Positions 8,425 through 16,309 of a DNA stretch of 42,715 nucleotides are shown here, piece by piece (within the stretch, counting starts at the first letter, position 1; the number at the start of each line of letters is the position of its first letter). This DNA comes from Pseudomonas sp. LS-2 (GTDB taxonomy: Bacteria > Pseudomonadota > Gammaproteobacteria > Pseudomonadales > Pseudomonadaceae), in contig NZ_QXTJ01000039.1 of assembly GCF_003605735.1 (NCBI RefSeq), positions 415,005 to 457,719 of the forward strand, in the 5' to 3' direction. Under the pieces are notes generated by a model. That model searched no databases. It was not told where the DNA came from and was given only the letters and a program-made list of their open reading frames with translations. The translations under genes and the position numbers were made by a program.

Positions 8425-8553
8425 CGAAGCGATCCTGAAAAAATTCCATGGCGCAGCGGCGTGGCGCTGCGGTCGGCGAGGGATTATCCAGATCGGTTGT
8501 GAAAAAAACGGCAACCCGGACATTCCCGATACATCCTGCTCTGCGCACAACAA

Positions 8554-8585
8554 AAGGCCGCCTGAGAAACATCGCAGGCGGCCTT
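8554..8585 (-). terminator. Rho-independent terminator of the FAH-family gene
   Basis: A perfect 11-bp stem (AAGGCCGCCTG / CAGGCGGCCTT) with a 10-base loop is followed on the minus strand by TTTTG. It lies 23 bases beyond the FAH-family stop. Confidence 0.8.
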
Positions 8586-8608
8586 CGGACGACCGAAAGC
8601 GGTCTGGG

Positions 8609-9274
8609 TCAACGCACGTCGCTTTCGAAGCGGCTTTGACCCGGCAGCTCGAGCACGATCTCATCGCCGACATTGAATGGTCCGACGCCCGCTGGCGTAC
8701 CGGTCATGATCAGGTCGCCGGCCAGCAGCGAGAATTGTGAGGCCATGTGCTGAATCATCGGCACGATGGGGTTGAGCATCTGGCTGCTGTTACCGTCCTG
8801 GCGTACTTCGCCATTGACGGTCAGGCGGATCGAGATGTCGGCCAGGTCCGGGTAAACGTCCGGGGATACGAAGGGTGCGATTACCGCAGCGCCGTCGAAC
8901 GACTTGGCGATTTCCCACGGCAGGCCTTTCTCCTTGAGCTTGGACTGGACGTCACGCAGGGTCAGATCAAGGCCCGGCGCGAAACCGGAGATCGCGTCCA
9001 GCACCTCTTCGCGACTCGGGTTCTTGCTCAGGGGCTTGCCGATCAGCACGACAATTTCAGCCTCGTAATGCACCGAACCTCGATCCTGAGGAATGGTGAA
9101 GCCGCCTTCGATTTCCACCACGCAACTGCCTGGTTTGATGAACAGCAGCGGCTCGGTCGGCACCGGGTTATCCAGTTCCTTGGCGTGCTCGGCGTAGTTG
9201 CGGCCGATGCAGACGACCTTACCCAGCGGGAAATGAACCTTGGTTCCGTCGACATACTTGTGCTGATAGCTCAT
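8609..9274 (-). CDS. Fumarylacetoacetate hydrolase (FAH) family protein
   Basis: A 221-residue FAH-fold enzyme of the small bacterial type (acylpyruvase, oxaloacetate tautomerase/decarboxylase and relatives). It starts MSYQHKYVDGTKVHFPLGKV. The family signature is visible: CIGRNYAEHAKEL, PLLFIKPGS, the metal-binding HYEAEIVVLIG (two Glu ligands), DLTLRDVQ and the closing DLIMTGTPAGVGPF. It lies 65 bases downstream of the D-2-hydroxyglutarate dehydrogenase in the same direction and ends in a strong terminator, so the two may form an operon. Gene order matches P. aeruginosa. A role acting on an alpha-keto acid near serine metabolism is an inference only. Confidence 0.88.
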   Translation of the reverse strand: MSYQHKYVDGTKVHFPLGKVVCIGRNYAEHAKELDNPVPTEPLLFIKPGSCVVEIEGGFTIPQDRGSVHYEAEIVVLIGKPLSKNPSREEVLDAISGFAPGLDLTLRDVQSKLKEKGLPWEIAKSFDGAAVIAPFVSPDVYPDLADISIRLTVNGEVRQDGNSSQMLNPIVPMIQHMASQFSLLAGDLIMTGTPAGVGPFNVGDEIVLELPGQSRFESDVR

Positions 9275-9339
9275 GAGCGCTCCTGAATGCGGGGTCGTGC
9301 TGTTTTATCTTTTATGAACGCGTAGCGGTGAACCGGCGC

Positions 9340-10734
9340 TTACAACGCAAAAATCTTGCCTGGGTTCATGATGCCGTTAGGGTCGAATACTGCTTTTACC
9401 GCTTTCATGTATTCGATTTCCACTGGCGAACGGCTGTATTCAAGGTAGTCGCGTTTGACCAGGCCGACGCCATGCTCGGCGGAAATCGAGCCGTTGTATT
9501 TCTCGACGATCTCGAATACCCACTTGTTGACCGTCGCACACTTGGCGAAGAACTCTTCCTTGGCCAGGTTCTCCGGCTTGAGGATGTTCAGGTGCAGGTT
9601 GCCGTCGCCGATGTGGCCGTACCAGACCACTTCGAAGTCCGGGTAATGCTCGCTGACGATTGCGTCGATTTCATTGAGGAACGCCGGGACCTTCGACACG
9701 GTGACCGAGATGTCGTTTTTGTACGGCGTCCAGTGGGAGATGGTCTCGGAAAGGTATTCGCGCAGCTTCCACAGATTCTGCAACTGCTGCTGGCTCTGGC
9801 TCATCACGCCGTCGATGACCCAACCCTGCTCCACGCAATATTCGAAGGTGGCCAGCGCCTCGTTGGCGATCTCTTCGTTGCTCGCTTCGAATTCCAGCAA
9901 GGCATAGAACGGCGTTTTGGTTTCGAACGGCTCCGGCACATCGCCGCGGGCCATGATGCGGGCCAGGCCTTTGTCCGAGAAGAACTCGAATGCCGTCAGG
10001 TCCAGTTTGCCGTGGAAGGCATGCAGCACCGGCATGATCGCGTCGAAGTCCGGGGTGCCGAGGACCATGCAAGTCAGGTTCTTTGGCGCGCGGTCCAGAC
10101 GCATCGTGGCTTCGACGACAAAACCCAACGTACCTTCAGCGCCGATGAACAACTGACGCAGGTCGTAGCCAGTGGCGTTCTTGATCAGGTCCTTGTTCAG
10201 TTCAAGGATGTCGCCCTTGCCCGTCACCACTTTCAGCCCGGAAACCCAGTTGCGGGTCATGCCATAGCGAATGACCTTGATGCCGCCTGCGTTGGTGCCG
10301 ATATTGCCGCCAATCTGGCTGGAACCGGACGAGGCAAAGTCCACAGGGTAATAAAGGCCGTTTTCTTCGGCGTGATTCTGCAGCTGCTTGGTAATCACGC
10401 CGGGCTGGCAGCGAACCGTCCGGTCGGTGGCGTTGAGTTCGAGAATCTGATTCATGTAGTCGAACGAAACGACTACCTCCCCATTCATCGCCACCGCGGC
10501 CCCCGAAAGCCCGGTGCGTCCGCCGGAAGGCACCAGCGCCACACTGTGTTCATTGGCCCAGAGCACGATGGCCTGTACCTGTTCGGTGGTTTTGGGGAAG
10601 ACGATGGCGCTTGGCGCGGGCGCGTATTGGCGAGTCCAGTCCTTGCCGTAGGCTTCGAGGGAATCTGCGTCGGTCAGGACTTTACCGGGCTCAACCAACG
10701 TCTTCAGCGCTTCAATTACGGCAAGATCGATCAT
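9340..10734 (-). CDS. D-2-hydroxyglutarate dehydrogenase (FAD-linked oxidase)
   Basis: A 464-residue flavoenzyme. The N-terminal PCMH-type FAD domain shows PSGGRTGLSGAAVA (about residues 68-81) and SSQIGGNIGTNAGGIKVIRY (about residues 136-155). The C-terminal oxidase domain shows YGHIGDGNLHLNI and SAEHGVGLVKRDYLEYSRSP, and ends DPNGIMNPGKIFAL. It is divergent from serA. In Pseudomonas stutzeri the equivalent pair is known to be coupled: SerA reduces 2-oxoglutarate to D-2-hydroxyglutarate while oxidising 3-phosphoglycerate, and this enzyme returns the product to 2-oxoglutarate. The context here supports that role. Sequence alone cannot fully exclude a D-lactate dehydrogenase or GlcD-like enzyme. 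Confidence 0.88.
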   Translation of the reverse strand: MIDLAVIEALKTLVEPGKVLTDADSLEAYGKDWTRQYAPAPSAIVFPKTTEQVQAIVLWANEHSVALVPSGGRTGLSGAAVAMNGEVVVSFDYMNQILELNATDRTVRCQPGVITKQLQNHAEENGLYYPVDFASSGSSQIGGNIGTNAGGIKVIRYGMTRNWVSGLKVVTGKGDILELNKDLIKNATGYDLRQLFIGAEGTLGFVVEATMRLDRAPKNLTCMVLGTPDFDAIMPVLHAFHGKLDLTAFEFFSDKGLARIMARGDVPEPFETKTPFYALLEFEASNEEIANEALATFEYCVEQGWVIDGVMSQSQQQLQNLWKLREYLSETISHWTPYKNDISVTVSKVPAFLNEIDAIVSEHYPDFEVVWYGHIGDGNLHLNILKPENLAKEEFFAKCATVNKWVFEIVEKYNGSISAEHGVGLVKRDYLEYSRSPVEIEYMKAVKAVFDPNGIMNPGKIFAL

Positions 10735-10808
10735 CGCGAACTCTCGAACTATTCATGGTCATCCTGAGAACGCTTCACGTCGCAGGAGCGGGTATTTAGC
10801 GGGGCACA

Positions 10809-10820
10809 TATGCTAGCATA
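10809..10820. promoter_or_regulatory. Palindromic shared -10 candidate between the dehydrogenase gene and serA
   Basis: TATGCTAGCATA is a perfect 12-bp palindrome, so a TATGCT -10-like hexamer reads on both strands of this divergent region. It is 113 bases from the serA ATG and 75 bases from the other start. No clear -35 boxes were found. Confidence 0.35.
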
Positions 10821-10932
10821 CCGCCCCCGCAGAGACGTGCCTGAGGCCGACCTGCGATGGCGCCGTTGCGCCGTGAGGCCAGCTCAAGCTGTCCATTCCC
10901 TGCCATTTTTTCCGGGACACAGGTTTACGCAG

Positions 10933-12162
10933 ATGAGCAAGACTTCCCTCGACAAGAGCAAGATCAAGTTCCTTCTTCTCGAAGGCGTCCACCAATCCGC
11001 AGTCGACGTGCTCAAAGCCGCCGGTTATACCAGCATCGAGTACCACACCAAGTCTCTGCCGGAAGCCGAGCTGAAGGAAAAGATCGCCGACGCTCACTTC
11101 ATCGGCATTCGCTCCCGTACCCAACTGACTGAAGAGATGTTCGACTGCGCCAAGAAACTGGTCGCAGTGGGCTGCTTCTGCATCGGGACCAACCAGGTCG
11201 ACCTCAACGCCGCTCGCGAGCGCGGTATCGCCGTATTCAACGCCCCCTACTCCAACACCCGTTCGGTGGCGGAGCTGGTACTGGCCGAGGCGATCCTGCT
11301 GCTGCGCGGCATCCCGGAAAAGAACGCTTCCTGCCATCGCGGCGGCTGGATCAAGAGCGCTGCCAACTCGTTTGAAATCCGCGGCAAGAAGCTGGGCATC
11401 ATCGGCTACGGCTCGATCGGTACTCAACTGTCGGTTCTGGCTGAAAGCCTGGGGATGCAGGTGTTCTTCTACGACCCGCTGACCAAGCTGCCACTGGGTA
11501 ACGCGACTCAAGTCACCAGCCTGAACGAACTGCTGGGCCTGGCCGACATCGTCTCTCTGCACGTACCCGAGCTGCCATCGACGCAGTGGATGATCGGCGA
11601 GAAGGAAATCCGTGCCATGAAGAAAGGCGCGATCCTGATCAACGCCGCTCGCGGTACCGTGGTCGAGCTCAACGCGCTGGCCGACGCGATCAAGGACAAG
11701 CACCTGATCGGCGCTGCAATCGACGTGTTCCCGGTCGAGCCGCGCTCCAATGACGACGAGTTCGAAAGCCCGCTGCGTGGTCTGGACAACGTGATCCTGA
11801 CCCCGCACATCGGTGGTTCGACTGCCGAAGCTCAGGCCAACATCGGTCTGGAAGTGGCGGAAAAACTCGTCAAGTACAGCGACAACGGCACGTCGGTGTC
11901 CTCGGTCAACTTCCCGGAAGTGGCCCTGCCGGCTCACCCAGGCAAGCACCGCCTGCTGCACATCCACGAAAACATTCCGGGCGTGCTCAGCGAAATCAAC
12001 AAGGTGTTCGCCGAAAACGGCATCAACATCTCCGGTCAGTTCCTGCAGACCAACGAGAAAGTCGGTTACGTGGTCATCGACGTCGACGCCGAGTACTCGG
12101 ACCTGGCGCAAGAGAAGCTGCAACAGATCAAAGGCACCATTCGTAGCCGCGTTCTGTTCTAA
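10933..12162 (+). CDS. serA: SerA, D-3-phosphoglycerate dehydrogenase
   Basis: First enzyme of L-serine synthesis: oxidises 3-phosphoglycerate to 3-phosphohydroxypyruvate with NAD. The 409-residue protein starts MSKTSLDKSKIKFLLLEG. It shows the Rossmann motif IIGYGSIGTQLSVLAESLG (about residues 156-174), the catalytic arginine in NAARGTVVEL, the glutamate in DVFPVEPRS and the histidine in LTPHIGGSTAEAQ. The C-terminal ~80 residues form an ACT domain (NIPGVLSEINKVFAENGINI) for serine feedback. The start is the ATG at 10933. An upstream in-frame start at 10810 lies in the promoter region and is rejected. Followed by a strong terminator. Confidence 0.97.
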   Translation: MSKTSLDKSKIKFLLLEGVHQSAVDVLKAAGYTSIEYHTKSLPEAELKEKIADAHFIGIRSRTQLTEEMFDCAKKLVAVGCFCIGTNQVDLNAARERGIAVFNAPYSNTRSVAELVLAEAILLLRGIPEKNASCHRGGWIKSAANSFEIRGKKLGIIGYGSIGTQLSVLAESLGMQVFFYDPLTKLPLGNATQVTSLNELLGLADIVSLHVPELPSTQWMIGEKEIRAMKKGAILINAARGTVVELNALADAIKDKHLIGAAIDVFPVEPRSNDDEFESPLRGLDNVILTPHIGGSTAEAQANIGLEVAEKLVKYSDNGTSVSSVNFPEVALPAHPGKHRLLHIHENIPGVLSEINKVFAENGINISGQFLQTNEKVGYVVIDVDAEYSDLAQEKLQQIKGTIRSRVLF

Positions 12163-12183
12163 GCCGCTTTATCAGGGCCAAAT

Positions 12184-12213
12184 AAAAAGGAGACCTTCGG
12201 GTCTCCTTTTTTT
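12184..12213 (+). terminator. Rho-independent terminator of serA
   Basis: Stem AAAAAGGAGACC / GGTCTCCTTTTT with a TTCG tetraloop and a T-run. It lies 22 bases after the serA stop. The A-rich left arm means it can also end the convergent DUF4399 transcript. Confidence 0.93.
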
Positions 12214-12228
12214 GTGCCTGGATTGTGG

Positions 12229-12666
12229 TCACTTCACTGTAATGGTGATCTTCTGCGACTCTACGACCGGGTTCAGCGGCACGTGGTTCTTGTCGCCCAC
12301 CAGCAGCTGCAAGGTGTGCTGGCCCGGGGCGAGGGTCAGTTCGGTTTCGGTCTGGCCCTTGCCGAAGTGACGGATGTTGTCGGTCGTCGGCAGCGGCGCG
12401 TTCATGTCAGGCTGATCCTTCACGTCGATCAGCAAGTGGTGATGGCCGGTGTCCGGCACGTCAACGCCTGCGGGCGCAACACCCATACCCTTGAGGCCAA
12501 ACTGGACCTTGAATGTGCCGTTGACCGTGGCGCCGTCCTTCGGCGAGATGATGTAGACCTCAGCACCGGCAGGCGACGGCGTGCGCGGCACGTCCGCCGC
12601 TTGCACCATAAATGTCGAGCCAAGCAGCAGGCCAGCCAGGGCAGTTCTTGCGAATAGGGTCTTCAT
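12229..12666 (-). CDS. DUF4399-domain secreted protein
   Basis: A 145-residue exported protein. The N-terminus MKTLFARTALAGLLLGSTFM is a clear signal peptide, with a likely cut after VQA. The DUF4399 domain follows, with VYIISPKDGATVNGTFKVQF, GMGVAPAG, the histidine-rich DTGHHHLLIDV and QHTLQLLVGDKNHVPL. The clustered histidines suggest a metal or small-ligand site, but the family has no settled function. The start at 12666 is chosen for the signal peptide; the frame is open to 12756, but that part is not signal-like. It is convergent with serA across a shared terminator. Confidence 0.82.
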   Translation of the reverse strand: MKTLFARTALAGLLLGSTFMVQAADVPRTPSPAGAEVYIISPKDGATVNGTFKVQFGLKGMGVAPAGVDVPDTGHHHLLIDVKDQPDMNAPLPTTDNIRHFGKGQTETELTLAPGQHTLQLLVGDKNHVPLNPVVESQKITITVK

Positions 12667-12834
12667 GATCTCTCCAGTTCCTGGTTTTTTAGACGCGCAG
12701 ACTCGGACCATGACGCGACGGATCGGCTCATGCCCCTCGGACAAACGCTCTAGCACGGCATTTACCTTAGTCCGATCCGGGCCGGGAAGCGTCGAGAGAG
12801 TGGCTTTATGTAGAAGATTTCATCTTGCAGGCAA

Positions 12835-13482
12835 TCAAAGCTCGAACGGTTCACTGCCACGGCGCCGAAACCAGCCCGTCAAGGACAGGCGATCACGGGT
12901 CGCTGGCAGAACCTCATGAGGCATGTCGCCGGACAGGAACACCACCAGAGATCCGCCGTTAGGTTGCACGTCGTATTGCGCGCCATCCTTGAGGAACATG
13001 CGCAACTGGCCGCCGTGCTCCGGTAGCCAGTCGTCATTGAGGTAGATCACCGCCGAGACCATCCGCTTGTCGTCGTCGCGAAAACGGTCTACATGCTTGC
13101 GGTAGAACGCGCCTGGCGGGTAAAGGGCGAAGTGGCTCTCGAAATCCTCAAGCCCCAGAAACAATCCACGATTGAGCGCCTGGCGCAGGCTGTCCATCAA
13201 TTCCATGTAACGATCGCAGGGCTCGGCCTGTCCTGGCTCCAGCCACTGGATATGATCGCCGCGAATTCCCTCGCGAACTTCCTGCGCAGGTCCGCGCCCG
13301 ACCGCCGCAGGGGCAAGCTCACCTTCGGCTGCACGTTTGCGGCACTCGAGCGCCAGTTCACCGGTCAGACTTTCCGGGAGGAAAATATCCTGCTGTGACC
13401 AGCCACGATCGGCCAGGTCATCGACGATTCGTAACAGCAGAGGGTGATCGGAGGATATGCGCATGGCGCGCATAGTATCCAT
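12835..13482 (-). CDS. 2OG-Fe(II) oxygenase family protein
   Basis: A 215-residue cytoplasmic protein of the prolyl-4-hydroxylase-like 2-oxoglutarate oxygenase family. The metal triad is visible: His130 and Asp132 in FYRKHVDRF and the distal His in SGDMPHEVLPATRDRLSLTG (about residue 189), followed by the 2OG-binding arginine (about residue 197). The region between has the usual IYLNDDWLPEHGGQLRMF jelly-roll strand. Candidate starts are ATG codons at 13482, 13473 and 13464; none has a clear Shine-Dalgarno sequence, so the first few residues are uncertain. The substrate is unknown; hydroxylation of a protein such as a translation component is possible but unproven. Confidence 0.85.
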   Translation of the reverse strand: MDTMRAMRISSDHPLLLRIVDDLADRGWSQQDIFLPESLTGELALECRKRAAEGELAPAAVGRGPAQEVREGIRGDHIQWLEPGQAEPCDRYMELMDSLRQALNRGLFLGLEDFESHFALYPPGAFYRKHVDRFRDDDKRMVSAVIYLNDDWLPEHGGQLRMFLKDGAQYDVQPNGGSLVVFLSGDMPHEVLPATRDRLSLTGWFRRRGSEPFEL

Positions 13483-13548
13483 ACGCCGATCAATCCAACA
13501 GAGCCCGTGGTCTGCCGACCAAAGTTTATTTTTTCGGGTTTAAAAAGG

Positions 13549-13572
13549 GACATTCGTTTTATACGAAATGTC
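13549..13572. promoter_or_regulatory. Inverted repeat upstream of the DUF2059 gene
   Basis: GACATTCGT-TTTAT-ACGAAATGTC is a near-perfect dyad (one base bulged) in the AT-rich divergent region between the 2OG oxygenase and DUF2059 genes. It could be an operator or a 5'-leader hairpin. Confidence 0.35.
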
Positions 13573-13668
13573 GCCGAACCCATGGATTTTAGTGGGGTCT
13601 GGCATTTGTTGTCTCGACAAATCCCCGCCGCCCCGCCGAGAATAGCGGCCTGCCGACAGGAGTCTCTA

Positions 13669-14409
13669 ATGCGCCGTCTGTTTTTCCTGATGTTGATGTT
13701 CTGCACCATGCCCGCCTGGGCAGACGGCCACGACCAGTTGTACAAGGTCACCGGCTGGCCGGAACAACGCGCGCATTTCAACGACGCCCTCAAAGCTGCG
13801 CAGCAGCGTTACAAGAACAGCCTGCCGCCTGCGGTGTTCGACGCTCTGGTCAACAACAGCAATCAGCGTTTCGCCCCCCAAGCCATGGATCAGCGCGCCG
13901 AGCAGAAGCTGCGTCAGACGTTGCAGGACCCGAACCCTGCGCTGCAGTTCTTCCAGTCGCCACTGGGCCGCAAGATCGTCAACGCCGAACTGACCGCCAC
14001 CCGCCCCGATCAACTGGCCAAGAACGCGCAGGGCTTGCCTAAGATCCAGGCCAGCGACAATCGCCTGCTGACCATCGGCCATCTGGTCAACGCCCTGCCC
14101 GCCAAGGAGGCTGGCGCGGAGGTCAGCCTTGCCATCGCAGGCGTTGCCGCCGACAGCTTGAGCTCGATGATTCCAGGGTTGATGGGCGGCGGCACGACCC
14201 AAGCGATGCTCGATGGCCAGCGTCAGCGCCTGATGGGGCAGATCAGCAACGACATGAGCAACACGCTGTTGTATGTCTACCGGGACTTGTCTGACTCGGA
14301 GCTGGAAGAGTTTTCCACCTTTGCCGAGTCCGCCGAAGGCCAGGCTTATTATCAGGCGGCGCTGGCAGCGATTCGCGCGGGCTTGGCGGTTGGGCAAAAT
14401 CTGAAATAA
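13669..14409 (+). CDS. DUF2059-domain secreted protein
   Basis: A 246-residue exported protein. It starts MRRLFFLMLMFCTMPAWADG, a signal peptide with a likely cut after AWA. The mature part is alpha-helical and Ala/Gln rich. Its C-terminal half carries the DUF2059 pattern (YVYRDLSDSELEEFSTFAES, then AEGQAYYQAALAAI). A good ribosome site (ACAGGAG at 13656-13662) fixes the ATG at 13669; the open frame runs further upstream but without a usable start. It is divergent from the oxygenase gene. No function is known for the family. Confidence 0.85.
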   Translation: MRRLFFLMLMFCTMPAWADGHDQLYKVTGWPEQRAHFNDALKAAQQRYKNSLPPAVFDALVNNSNQRFAPQAMDQRAEQKLRQTLQDPNPALQFFQSPLGRKIVNAELTATRPDQLAKNAQGLPKIQASDNRLLTIGHLVNALPAKEAGAEVSLAIAGVAADSLSSMIPGLMGGGTTQAMLDGQRQRLMGQISNDMSNTLLYVYRDLSDSELEEFSTFAESAEGQAYYQAALAAIRAGLAVGQNLK

Positions 14410-14443
14410 GGCTCGCCCCCCTTGATCGAACCACACACCCTCC

Positions 14444-14510
14444 TGTAGCAGTCCGGCTTGCCGGCGGTGGCAATTGCAAGGACGCCACCGCCGGCAAGCC
14501 GGACTGCACA
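14444..14510. repeat. REP/REPIN palindrome, family A
   Basis: Near-perfect inverted repeat (TGTAGCAGTCCGGCTTGCCG / CGGCAAGCCGGACTGC with inner GGCGGTGGC...GCCACCGCC). It lies between the convergent DUF2059 and alpha/beta hydrolase genes. Confidence 0.88.
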
Positions 14511-14517
14511 GGAAAAA

Positions 14518-15459
14518 TCACCCCATCCGCTGCGTCAGAAACCTGAAAAACCGTTCGCGCAACTCCGGCAATTCATTGGCCAGGTGATGCCGCGCCTCGT
14601 GCAGCATGAGGATCCGCGGCTGATTGAACTTCTCGTTGAGCACCGCCAGATTGTGGCTCCAGTCCACTGTCATGTCGGACTCGCCTTGCACGATCAATGG
14701 ACTGCGGCGGCTGTGAGGCGCGCTCTCGATACGCTCGATCCACTTTGCCAACGCCCCGACCCAAGCGGTGGGCAAGCGTCTAGGCTGCAACGGATCGGCC
14801 ATCAGAAATGGCAGAAACGCAGGTGCATTTGAGTTTTCGCTGAAGCGCCTGTCGGTGCCTTTGACGAAGGATCGCAAGAGGTAATAACTGACTTTCGACC
14901 AAGTCCAGCCCCGAGGCCGCACCAGCGGCGCAAGCAGAATGGATTGCCCCTGAGCCGGGCTCTCATCCCCATGATTGAGCAGGTGGTCGATGACAATGGC
15001 GCCACCGGTACTCTGCCCGCACAAATGCCAGGGTTTGGGCAACTGCAGAATCTCGGCCTCAACGAATAACCGGTTGAGCACCGCCTGATATTCAGCGAAG
15101 TCGGTAATGCTAGCCCGCAAGCCACTGGACAGGCCGTGCCCTGGCAGGTCGCAGGAAATCACCGCGAACCCGAGTTCCAGCGCCCACTCGATGACATGCC
15201 GGTACAAGCCCATGTGATCGTAAAAACCGTGGACCAATACCAGCGTCGCCACCGGCTGCTCGGGGGTCCATAACTGAGTGACAATTTCATAACCGCCCAC
15301 CTCGAATCGGCCCAGACGGCTGCTGACCAGACCCTCGCGGCCCAGGCCCGCCAGATTGTAAAAGCGCTGGTAAGCCTGCCCTTCTTCGGACAAAGCAAGC
15401 CGGGCATTCAGAGGTTGCAGTGCGGCACGCAGGCGGTCGGGGTCGAACGTGTTGGACAT
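14518..15459 (-). CDS. Alpha/beta hydrolase, monoacylglycerol-lipase-like (Hydrolase_4 family)
   Basis: A 313-residue cytoplasmic hydrolase. The oxyanion motif HGFYDHMG is at about residues 77-84 and DLPGHGLSSG at about 104-113. The nucleophile elbow is CGQSTGG, with Ser150. The acid is probably Asp in QGESDMTVDW, and the catalytic His is in EARHHLANE near the C-terminus. This is the arrangement of lysophospholipase/monoacylglycerol lipases, so a lipid ester is the likely substrate class; the exact one cannot be read. It starts MSNTFDPDRLRAALQPLN. It is convergent with DUF2059 across a REP, and divergent from the DUF6436 gene. Confidence 0.87.
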   Translation of the reverse strand: MSNTFDPDRLRAALQPLNARLALSEEGQAYQRFYNLAGLGREGLVSSRLGRFEVGGYEIVTQLWTPEQPVATLVLVHGFYDHMGLYRHVIEWALELGFAVISCDLPGHGLSSGLRASITDFAEYQAVLNRLFVEAEILQLPKPWHLCGQSTGGAIVIDHLLNHGDESPAQGQSILLAPLVRPRGWTWSKVSYYLLRSFVKGTDRRFSENSNAPAFLPFLMADPLQPRRLPTAWVGALAKWIERIESAPHSRRSPLIVQGESDMTVDWSHNLAVLNEKFNQPRILMLHEARHHLANELPELRERFFRFLTQRMG

Positions 15460-15567
15460 CGGTATTCCAGATCAGGCAAACAGGAATCAAAAGGTGACCA
15501 CTGCCGGTGAGTTTCTTCTGTCCTCTCAGGCGTGGCAAGCTACGTCACCCCAATCGAAGCCACCCCC

Positions 15568-16155
15568 ATGACCGCTCAGCCTCGAACTCGACGTCGCACG
15601 TTCATCATTACGCTGACGGTGTTCATCTGCGCGGCCGGACTATGGGCAGGCTATCAGTGGTTTGAGGGACGATACGTCCGTGCGTTCAGTGACAAGACCG
15701 CGCTGTTCGCGGGCGATGCGCTGAGCCTGCCGCCACAGCTTTCGGGGCCTGGGCGTATTCGCGTGGTGCATTTCTGGGATCCCGCCTGCCCTTGCAACGT
15801 CGGCAATCAGCAACACCTGACCGAGCTGGTTGAGCACTTCTCGGGTGCCAACGGTGTGGATTTCTACGCGGTGCAGAAACCAGGCAGCCACAGCCAGTTG
15901 CCCGATACGTTGAGTGCCATCCAGCCTCTGAGCGGTCTGCCCGGCGCCGACCGGATCACCTCCAGTCCGGCGGTCGCGATCTGGGACCGTCAGGGCAAAC
16001 TTGCGTATTTCGGGCCCTACAGCGAGGGGCTGGTGTGCAACTCGAAAAACAGCTTCATCGAGCCCATTGTGCTGGCGCTTAAAAGCAATCGCCCCGTCAG
16101 CGCCACACACACCATGGCAGTGGGGTGTTATTGCTCGTGGCAGCACGCTGACTGA
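15568..16155 (+). CDS. DUF6436-type, membrane-anchored thioredoxin-fold protein
   Basis: A 195-residue protein with an arginine-rich N-terminus and one membrane segment (about residues 11-30), followed by a periplasmic thioredoxin-like domain. The active-site position reads HFWDPACPCNVGNQQHLTEL, with Cys74 and Cys76 as C-P-C instead of the usual C-x-x-C. More cysteines occur near the end (LVCNSK and VGCYCSW). The start at 15568 (MTAQPRTRRRTFIITL) gives a positive-inside anchor. A GTG at 15532 is an alternative. A redox or metal-handling role is suggested by the fold and cysteines, but no partner is visible nearby. Confidence 0.75.
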   Translation: MTAQPRTRRRTFIITLTVFICAAGLWAGYQWFEGRYVRAFSDKTALFAGDALSLPPQLSGPGRIRVVHFWDPACPCNVGNQQHLTELVEHFSGANGVDFYAVQKPGSHSQLPDTLSAIQPLSGLPGADRITSSPAVAIWDRQGKLAYFGPYSEGLVCNSKNSFIEPIVLALKSNRPVSATHTMAVGCYCSWQHAD

Positions 16156-16309
16156 CACGGGGAGCGTCGCTGCGGGGGCAAATTCATCGCAAAAAGACTG
16201 CGCCGCTACAGGCGATACGGCGCGTTTCCCGTCTTGCAGCCCGTCTACCCAGTCACGCGACAAATCTGTAGCCTTCCTCGCTTCTCGATCATCTTTTGAG
16301 CCCCTCTGG

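Noticed and set aside
10813..12123. 436-residue open frame antisense to serA
   Set aside because: Shadow of serA, which is fully supported.
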